A DNA stretch of 9,907 nucleotides from NCBI GenBank assembly GCA_937885735.1, contig CALABN010000240.1:1-9907 (forward strand), in the 5' to 3' direction. The notes beneath the pieces were generated by a model. It had not been told where the DNA came from. It did not search any database and saw only the letters and a list, made by a program, of their open reading frames with translations. Origin of the DNA: an uncultured Bacteroidota bacterium. Lineage in GTDB: Bacteria > Bacteroidota > Bacteroidia > Bacteroidales > SZUA-534. Of the stretch, positions 1 to 4,583 are shown piece after piece; position 1 is the stretch's first letter, and each line of letters opens with the position of its first letter. A program made the translations under genes and the position numbers.

Positions 1-212
1 ATTGGTGAATTCTTCCAATTGCTCATATTCACCATCTCTTTGGATGTAGTGAAAGACAACCTCACATCATGAAGTTTTGCTCCTTCAATCCAAGTACCAG
101 TGAGCTGTTCTACCGGACAAGGTTGATAACCTTTTGGCAGAGAAACATCTAGTGCGAATAATGGAAATACGGCAATTAAGAGATATACCAATACCAAATA
201 ATGTCTATACAT
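1..212 (-). CDS. Secreted protein of unknown function, N-terminal part (runs off the left edge)
   Basis: An open frame not listed among longer ORFs begins with ATG at 212 and stays open to base 1, giving about 70 residues. It starts MYRHYLVLVYLLIAVFPLFA, a typical signal peptide: a short basic start, a hydrophobic core, and a likely cleavage after FA or nearby. The mature part begins near LDVSLPKGYQPCPVEQLTGT and contains an LTGTW string that faintly recalls lipocalin-like or DUF-type exported Bacteroidales proteins, which is too little to assign a family. The start lies just downstream of a strong hairpin at 233-268, so it probably begins a new transcript or follows the 276-1646 gene on the same strand. 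No function is proposed. The signal peptide makes a real exported protein likely. Confidence 0.6.
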   Translation of the reverse strand, partial: MYRHYLVLVYLLIAVFPLFALDVSLPKGYQPCPVEQLTGTWIEGAKLHDVRLSFTTSKEMVNMSNWKNSP

Positions 213-232
213 TATATATTATTATATAAGGA

Positions 233-268
233 ATGTACATGGTGCAATTCGTTTTGCACCATGTACAT
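233..268 (-). terminator. Perfect 15-bp stem hairpin, probable terminator of the 276-1646 gene
   Basis: The arms ATGTACATGGTGCAA (233-247) and TTGCACCATGTACAT (254-268) are exact reverse complements around a 6-nt loop. It begins 7 bases past the stop codon of the minus-strand gene at 276, where a terminator is expected. There is no clean T-run after the stem on the minus strand, only an AT-rich stretch, so it may act as a processing or stabilising hairpin rather than a classic intrinsic terminator. Confidence 0.6.
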
Positions 269-275
269 CTAATTA

Positions 276-1646
276 TTATTTTCGAATCATGACTTTCTTG
301 CCATCGACAACATAAAGTCCCGGTGCTTTGATACCATTAAGCTGCTGACCGTAGATATTGAAGATACGACCATCCTTGCGCATAATGTTATCGTCAGCTA
401 CAATCTGGTCAATGTCATCGAAGACTTTGTAATCGAAAACGTATGAATGGAAGCCATACGAAGCATCGGCACAGAATCCCATAATCTTTTCAGAATCAGC
501 CGAGATACAAACTGGAGAATTTGATCCGAGCTTTGGCATACCCTTAACAGTAGCCATGAGTTCGTCGAGACATACGAGATTTGAATTCCCTGCTGGCCAG
601 AGATAACCGATTCGGCCGAATACTATATCACCTGTTTCTGAATACATGATGACGTTTCCATCGTTTGAAATACTTGTCGAAGCCATTGCTGTACCGTTGA
701 ACGATTCATCGAGATTTAGAACTTCAAACTTATTGCTCTTAAGATTCAAACGAGCAGCACATACAGATGGTGCAGGTGTATTCCAATCGAACATGTCGAA
801 TTCTCCTTGAACACTGAGAGAAATCCATTCGCCATTATCTGATACATCTGATGCTGGAAGTTCCATTCCTTCGAGAACTTTAGTTTGGACGTTTGCTAAG
901 TAATCAAATCTTTCTAATCTATCATTATTATAATAGGAGTTAGTGATTACATATTTTCCGTTAACTTTACTTACTTCATCATTAAATGCGACTGCGCCCG
1001 ATAAGTAGTTGCCTTTCTTAACGAATGAGAAGAATGGGAACACGCCATCATCATAACCGTATTCAGGGTTGTTGCAATGTGAAAGCCCATAGTTGTTCTT
1101 CTTAGCTTGATATTGAACAACATCTAAATCGTCTTTCCACCATTGGCAGTCAAGAACGTAAATATTATTCATGTCTGGGTGCTTTTTAACGTAATTAGCA
1201 AGGACTGTTGGGTTTAAATATGTGCAATCTCCACATCCAGATCTTTCAAAGTAGATGATGGCGCCATTTTCAGTAACCTCACCATAATCTCCTTCATTAA
1301 TGAAGTAGGCTTTAGGAAGTTTTACATTGCCTTCCATAAATTTATAGAAAGCTGCTTTATCCCTCATTGTTTTATCTTCAGCAGTTGATTTGAGCTGAAT
1401 TTTTGCTTCGCCTTTTTCAAAAACAATAAATTTAGTGGTGCCTTTTGTTAATTCGATTCCATATTTTGAAGCGTGATCAGCAAAATACTTGTAGGTTAAG
1501 AAGAAACAATCAACGTGGTTATCTTTTACGTATGAATTAATAATTGGTCTAAAGTCGCTCCAGCAAGCACATGAGGTGTCTGCAACAACTAAAAGGAAAG
1601 ATTCCTTACTTTCTATTTTTCTATCTAACTCAACAACAGTAAAATT
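276..1646 (-). CDS. Mosaic protein: two thioredoxin-like segments fused to a Bacteroidales repeat and C-terminal tail; 5' end missing
   Basis: The ATG-initiated frame starts at 1367 (363 aa), but the frame stays open upstream for another 93 codons to a stop at 1647-1649, so 1367 is probably an internal Met and the true N-terminus is lost. The upstream part (about 1375-1646) has a thioredoxin-like segment with CACW (Cys codons near 1570) followed by a DCFFLTYKYF strand. Residues about 34-150 of the 363-aa form hold a second one, with the redox-type motif CGDC (Cys45, Cys48) after a strand ending IIYFERSG. From about residue 171 the character changes. Three repeats of the type ISxDGxxI appear at 173-186, 231-244 and 286-299, as in Bacteroidales exported propeller-like proteins. 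The end (333-363) has the NIYGQQL...GLYVVDGKKVMI pattern of Bacteroidales C-terminal tails. The thioredoxin part resembles lipoproteins of low-GC Bacilli (from memory of the family, not searched). An in-frame chimera near 857-872 is likely. Confidence 0.6.
   Translation of the reverse strand, partial: NFTVVELDRKIESKESFLLVVADTSCACWSDFRPIINSYVKDNHVDCFFLTYKYFADHASKYGIELTKGTTKFIVFEKGEAKIQLKSTAEDKTMRDKAAFYKFMEGNVKLPKAYFINEGDYGEVTENGAIIYFERSGCGDCTYLNPTVLANYVKKHPDMNNIYVLDCQWWKDDLDVVQYQAKKNNYGLSHCNNPEYGYDDGVFPFFSFVKKGNYLSGAVAFNDEVSKVNGKYVITNSYYNNDRLERFDYLANVQTKVLEGMELPASDVSDNGEWISLSVQGEFDMFDWNTPAPSVCAARLNLKSNKFEVLNLDESFNGTAMASTSISNDGNVIMYSETGDIVFGRIGYLWPAGNSNLVCLDELMATVKGMPKLGSNSPVCISADSEKIMGFCADASYGFHSYVFDYKVFDDIDQIVADDNIMRKDGRIFNIYGQQLNGIKAPGLYVVDGKKVMIRK
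850..875. other. Probable in-frame junction between two unrelated coding segments
   Basis: On the minus strand, thioredoxin-like sequence ending about TKVLEGMEL changes here to repeat-type sequence beginning about SDVSDNGEW. Hand-counted GC in sample lines is about 35-37% to the right (lines 961 and 1141) and about 38-50% to the left (lines 481, 541, 661), a modest shift in the expected direction. The exact base cannot be fixed from one sequence. It could be an assembly chimera or a true gene fusion. Confidence 0.4.
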
Positions 1647-1956
1647 TCAATACCAATCGGCAATTTTTCTGCCGGATGAATTTCCTTGCAATTTCAAAAG
1701 CTGCTGCAAGTGAATTGTGATAGCCGTCGCAAAGCAGTGTGAACGGCCCGTTGTGCCTGCCGAACCTCTTTACAAACAGCTCTTCAGTGCCTCCTGTGGC
1801 AATGAAGCAGTGCACTTCGCCTTCCGGCTCGAAATCTTCTTCCCATGTGTGGAACACAATTTCTTCTGATGAATAGACTGAGCGCAGGGCGTCTTCACGG
1901 TCTGACATGATATCTTTCAGGTCGTGCAGTGCAGATGAAAATACGATGATATCCAT
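1630..1956 (-). pseudogene. L-fucose isomerase-like protein, N-terminal fragment, frameshifted and truncated
   Basis: The frame starts ATG at 1956. The segment CFIATGGTEELFVKRF followed by GPFTLLCDGYHNSLAAAFEI matches the N-terminal pattern of L-fucose/L-arabinose isomerase-like proteins (COG2407 type), which are normally over 400 residues and interconvert aldoses and ketoses in the cytoplasm. Only about 100 residues are present. After AAAFEIARK the frame gives an unconvincing FIRQKNCRLVLKFYCC tail. Adding one base to the T-run at 1681-1683 (A-run in the coding strand) gives ARKIHPAEKLPIGIEIL, which fits the family much better. So a one-base homopolymer deletion is likely, followed by loss of the rest at about 1640 where the thioredoxin-like frame begins. 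Upstream there is a Bacteroidetes-type promoter and a palindromic operator, consistent with sugar-regulated expression. The family call is good; the exact sugar is unknown. Confidence 0.6.
1637..1649. other. Probable sequence junction between the isomerase fragment and the thioredoxin-like frame
   Basis: The frame-corrected isomerase reads ...PIGIEIL and then turns into LLLS-stop. The thioredoxin-like frame is open only from 1646 leftward and begins without a start codon or ribosome site. Two same-strand coding regions thus lose their 3' and 5' parts at the same place, as expected for a chimeric join or a deletion between two genes. Confidence 0.5.
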
Positions 1957-1964
1957 ACTCGAAT

Positions 1965-1983
1965 CGTTTATAAACGTTTATAA
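1965..1983. promoter_or_regulatory. Palindromic operator candidate TTATAAACGTTTATAA
   Basis: Bases 1968-1983 are a perfect 16-bp palindrome with an AAACGTTT core. CGTTTATAA is also directly repeated at 1965-1973 and 1975-1983. A central CG flanked by AA/TT is typical of LacI-family operators. The site lies just downstream of the minus-strand -7 element, around the predicted start of the isomerase transcript, where a bound repressor would block initiation. The regulator gene is not in the window. Confidence 0.5.
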
Positions 1984-1989
1984 TCAGGT

Positions 1990-2021
1990 CAAATTTACCA
2001 AAATAAAACTATCTTTGCAAG
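1990..2021 (-). promoter_or_regulatory. Bacteroidetes-type promoter for the isomerase-like gene
   Basis: On the minus strand TAAATTTG (1990-1997) matches the TAnnTTTG -7 element, with CTTG (2018-2021) 20 bases upstream in place of the TTTG -33 element. Transcription would start near 1983, about 27 bases before the ATG at 1956. Confidence 0.45.
2010..2017 (+). promoter_or_regulatory. Bacteroidetes -7 element TATCTTTG, candidate promoter of the MFS leader
   Basis: TATCTTTG is an exact match to TAnnTTTG on the plus strand. No good TTTG -33 element is seen 19-21 bases upstream, where the minus-strand promoter and operator lie. If used, it gives a leader of about 120 nt before the MFS start at 2143 and overlaps the divergent promoter, so both directions could respond to the 1965-1983 palindrome. 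Confidence 0.35.
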
Positions 2022-2063
2022 CGCCAAAAGGCTGAAAACAAGCGGTAAAATAAATAGGGATAA

Positions 2064-2087
2064 ATGGCTGTAAAAATATGTTATTAG
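2064..2087 (+). CDS. Possible 7-codon leader peptide MAVKICY
   Basis: ATG at 2064 opens a seven-codon frame ending TAG at 2085-2087, preceded by AGGGATAA. It sits inside the leader, 16 bases before the terminator hairpin at 2104. Such a short frame can occur by chance. It is listed only because its position is what translational attenuation would need. Confidence 0.15.
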   Translation: MAVKICY

Positions 2088-2103
2088 TCCTGTCTTTCCG
2101 CCG

Positions 2104-2131
2104 AATCCCGCCTCACAAAGGCGGGATTTTT
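2104..2131 (+). terminator. Intrinsic terminator directly upstream of the MFS start (attenuator candidate)
   Basis: AATCCCGCCT (2104-2113) pairs perfectly with AGGCGGGATT (2119-2128) around a 5-nt loop, followed by a T-run to 2131. The T-run fits plus-strand transcription, but no plus-strand gene lies upstream, and the MFS ATG is only 11 bases further on. Any transcript from 2010-2017 must read through it. CCGCC at 2098-2102 could pair with the GGCGG of the 3' arm instead, a possible competing fold. Confidence 0.6.
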
Positions 2132-2142
2132 AATTTTACGCT

Positions 2143-3357
2143 ATGAAACCTGCTGATAGTTATGATGTTAAGACAAGACGTGGTGAACGTCGCTTCAACC
2201 AGATTAAGGTATGCGTATTCCTTTCAGGACTATCGATCTTTTCGCAATTGTACATATTCCAGCCAATGTTGCCGCATTTGTGCAAGACATTCGCCTTGAA
2301 CCCTGCGGCAAGCAGTTGGGCAGTGTCGTCGGCCACGGCAGGTATGGCTTTGGGCTTGCTTTTCTTCTCATTTAAGGCCGACTCGTGGCCACGCAAGAAC
2401 CTGATGTCGTTTTCAATGCTCACGTCGTCGGTGCTGACGCTTGTATCGGCATTCATACCGTGGTTCTGGCCTTTGGTGGCGGTGAGTTTTGTCCGTGGTG
2501 CGCTGTTGGCAGGCGTATCGGCCGTTGCATTGACATATTTGAACGAAGAGGTTGAAGATCGTTCGTTGGGCTTTGCAATAAGCCTTTATTTGAGTGGCAA
2601 TGCCGTGGGCGGAATGTCGGGCAGGATTATTTCGGCTTTCCTGTCGGGATGGCTGGGCTGGCGTGCAACTCTTGCCATAGTCGGTCTGCTCACATTGGCA
2701 GTTGGCTTGTGTTTTTGGAAGCTATTTCCCGAATCGCGCAATTTCAGTCCACAAAAAGTGTTGCTGAAGTCGAAGTTGTGCCAGATGGGTCAATATATGC
2801 GTACGCCCGTCATGCTCAAGGCGTATTCTGCGGCATTTCTGCTGATGGGCTGTTTTGTGAGCGTGTACAATTTCACAGGGTTCCATCTGGAGTCGCCGCC
2901 TTATTCATTGCCTCATACGCTGATAGCCTGCATCTTCTTGATGTACACTACAGGCATAGCGGGCTCGCTCACGGCTGGGCGCATCTCTACGGACAGACGA
3001 CCGGAATTGACAATCAGGTATTTCGTGGCAGGTGATGTGGCAGGCCTTCTCTTGATGATGTGTCAGCACCTTTTGCCTCTTGGCCTTGGACTCGGTGTCT
3101 TTACATTCAGCTTTTTCGGAACTCACGCTCTTGCAAGCCGAATAGTGTCGCAGAATGCAGGTGAGGGCCGAAGCACCGCAACATCGCTCTATTGGCTGTT
3201 CTACTATTTTGGCTCGTCGGTTTTAGGTACAGGCACAGGCACGGTTTTGTCGGGCTTCGGGTGGAGCTGTTTCATTATGCTGCTTATAGCGATAAACATG
3301 CTTACCTTGACTTGGCTTTGGCGAATGGGCAAGGAGAAGGGCCATTTAAAACTTTAG
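2143..3357 (+). CDS. MFS transporter, YnfM-like 12-TM exporter
   Basis: 404 residues, the usual length of a 12-TM major facilitator. The protein has a basic cytoplasmic N-terminus (KTRRGERR), then about 12 hydrophobic segments. After TM2 there is a motif-A-like loop (FKADSWPRKN), and TM4 begins with the conserved VRG of MFS exporters. The centre carries LFPESRNFSPQ, typical of the drug/arabinose-efflux YnfM group, followed by a basic central loop with a long hydrophilic stretch before TM7. Near the end FYYFGSSVLGTGTG resembles the TM11 motif of that group. It likely exports a small molecule across the inner membrane by proton antiport; the substrate is unknown. ATG at 2143 is the only start before TM1; no Shine-Dalgarno is present, as is common in Bacteroidetes. 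The gene follows a terminator hairpin and overlaps the opposite glycosyltransferase by 12 bases at its 3' end. Confidence 0.85.
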   Translation: MKPADSYDVKTRRGERRFNQIKVCVFLSGLSIFSQLYIFQPMLPHLCKTFALNPAASSWAVSSATAGMALGLLFFSFKADSWPRKNLMSFSMLTSSVLTLVSAFIPWFWPLVAVSFVRGALLAGVSAVALTYLNEEVEDRSLGFAISLYLSGNAVGGMSGRIISAFLSGWLGWRATLAIVGLLTLAVGLCFWKLFPESRNFSPQKVLLKSKLCQMGQYMRTPVMLKAYSAAFLLMGCFVSVYNFTGFHLESPPYSLPHTLIACIFLMYTTGIAGSLTAGRISTDRRPELTIRYFVAGDVAGLLLMMCQHLLPLGLGLGVFTFSFFGTHALASRIVSQNAGEGRSTATSLYWLFYYFGSSVLGTGTGTVLSGFGWSCFIMLLIAINMLTLTWLWRMGKEKGHLKL

Positions 3358-4368
3358 GTCGCTGAATTTCTTTTTTCTTTTCAGGTAATAGTCAGCCACA
3401 ATGCTGTGATTGTATAGTTCGGCGTGATGTTCGCTTTTCCGAACACGCATCAGTTCGTTGCGTTTTGCTCGCAGTTTGCCTATGTTTTGATAGAAGGCAA
3501 AATGTGCGCGTGGTACGGCCCAGAAGAATCCGAAATTGAGTTTTGCCAGATACAGTCCTGTCGATATTCCGTCCAATACCATTCGCATAAACAGTGTACG
3601 ATGGAATCTTTTGTCGGGCAGGTTCTTGTACAGCATGAACAGGTTGTTGCGGTAGTTGAGGAACAGTTTGCGCGGATTGTTGTTAGGCAATGTTCCGCCG
3701 CCTACGTGATATACTGCCGATTGCGGTACAATGGCTATTCTGTAGCCTAGGTTTTTCATTCGCCAGCATAGGTCTATTTCTTCCATATGTGCGAAAAAAT
3801 CCTCGTCAAGGCCGCCTGTTTCAAGAAAAACCTTGCTTCTGACAAACATGCAGGCGCCTGTTGCCCAAAAAATATCGCGGGTGTCGTCATATTGGCCGTT
3901 GTCGGTTTCTATCTCGCCCAGTATGCGGCCTCGGCAGAACGGGAATCCGAATTTGTCAATGAATCCGCCCGAAGCGCCTGCGTATTCAAATTCGTTGCGG
4001 TTGTTGTATGCCAGCAGTTTAGGCTCGCAGGCCGCAACGTCTTGGTTTGCATCCATAAAGGCCACAAGCGGCTCGAGCCAGTTAGGCGTTACTTCAACGT
4101 CGGAATTCAGCAATACGAAATATTCGGCATCTATTTGCTTGAGAGCCTTGTTATAGCCGCCTGTAAATCCGTAGTTCTTGTCGAATTGCAGAATTCTTAC
4201 CGACGGATATTCCTGTTTCAGAAATGCAATGCTGCTGTCGGTTGAGCCGTTGTCGGCGACCCAAATTTCGGTTCCTTCGGCGGTTGACATCGATGTTACT
4301 GACGGAAGGAATTGTTCAAGGAATTTCTGTCCATTCCAGTTTAGTATTACAACAGCGGTTTTTATCAT
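3346..4368 (-). CDS. GT2-family glycosyltransferase (rhamnosyltransferase-like)
   Basis: 340 residues from the ATG at 4368. It transfers a sugar from a nucleotide donor to a growing surface polysaccharide or lipid-linked acceptor at the cytoplasmic face. The GT-A fold is clear: VVILNWNG at 6-13, ADNGSTDSS at 38-46, the DxD-like metal site LLNSD at 86-90, a donor/acceptor segment GACMFVRS at 171-178, and the catalytic-base region FFAHMEEIDLCWRM at 191-204, then VYHVGGGT. A hydrophobic C-terminal stretch (about 262-293) and a basic tail suggest membrane association. The longer start at 4416 is rejected: its extra 16 residues do not resemble the family, it overlaps the preceding gene, and a promoter element lies at 4386-4393. 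It is not in a visible polysaccharide cluster; it lies 38 bases after the FeoB-associated gene. Donor and acceptor are unknown. Confidence 0.85.
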   Translation of the reverse strand: MIKTAVVILNWNGQKFLEQFLPSVTSMSTAEGTEIWVADNGSTDSSIAFLKQEYPSVRILQFDKNYGFTGGYNKALKQIDAEYFVLLNSDVEVTPNWLEPLVAFMDANQDVAACEPKLLAYNNRNEFEYAGASGGFIDKFGFPFCRGRILGEIETDNGQYDDTRDIFWATGACMFVRSKVFLETGGLDEDFFAHMEEIDLCWRMKNLGYRIAIVPQSAVYHVGGGTLPNNNPRKLFLNYRNNLFMLYKNLPDKRFHRTLFMRMVLDGISTGLYLAKLNFGFFWAVPRAHFAFYQNIGKLRAKRNELMRVRKSEHHAELYNHSIVADYYLKRKKKFSDLKF

Positions 4369-4385
4369 TTCTTTATGTTTTTGGG

Positions 4386-4417
4386 CAAATGTATGATATT
4401 GAATTTCTATATGCAAT
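4386..4417 (-). promoter_or_regulatory. Candidate promoter of the glycosyltransferase gene
   Basis: On the minus strand TACATTTG (4386-4393) fits TAnnTTTG and ATTG (4414-4417) lies 20 bases upstream in the -33 position, inside the last codons of the Cys-rich gene. The start of transcription would be near 4379, which supports ATG 4368 rather than 4416. Confidence 0.4.
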
Positions 4418-4583
4418 CATTGTGCCGGCAATCGTTGCAAGCATTGCCGTGGCAGTTGTCTTGTGAGCAGTCGCTGCACTTGCCGCAATCATTTCCCTTG
4501 CCTTTGAATCTAATGTAAATCAGCCTTATAAGGAACACTGCCGAACAGGCAATGATTATCCATGCAATGAAGTCTTGTATCAT
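4407..4583 (-). CDS. FeoB-associated Cys-rich membrane protein
   Basis: A 58-residue protein, too short for a 60-residue ORF cut-off from its true start. ATG at 4583 overlaps the TGA stop of feoAB as ATGA, so translation is probably coupled; the longer in-frame extension upstream lies inside feoB and is not family-like. One N-terminal membrane segment (about 5-25, FIAWIIIACSAVFLIRLIYI) is followed by a basic turn and a hydrophilic tail with seven cysteines (33, 36, 39, 44, 49, 52, 57), including CGKCSDC, plus two histidines. This is the layout of the FeoB-associated Cys-rich family (Pfam FeoB_associated type). Its role is not settled; a tail rich in thiols next to an Fe(II) transporter suggests metal handling or a FeoC-like function. 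The tail would bind iron or an Fe-S cluster in the cytoplasm (inference). Confidence 0.85.
   Translation of the reverse strand: MIQDFIAWIIIACSAVFLIRLIYIRFKGKGNDCGKCSDCSQDNCHGNACNDCRHNDCI

Noticed and set aside
2160..2456. Minus-strand ORF of 98 aa divergent to the isomerase fragment
   Set aside because: It is antisense to the MFS gene and has no domain or start context.
2649..3035. Plus-strand ORF of 128 aa in another frame
   Set aside because: Frame shadow of the MFS gene, with no family-like sequence.
3228..3246. Short ACAGGC tandem repeat, possible phase-variable tract
   Set aside because: Only two to three copies, encoding the GTGTG of a normal TM11 motif; too short to slip appreciably.
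3787..4245. Plus-strand ORF of 152 aa
   Set aside because: It lies fully antisense to the glycosyltransferase, has no recognisable domain, and its composition mirrors the opposite codons.
3346..4416. Glycosyltransferase start at 4416
   Set aside because: The extra 16 residues are not family-like and would place the start upstream of the likely transcription start near 4379.
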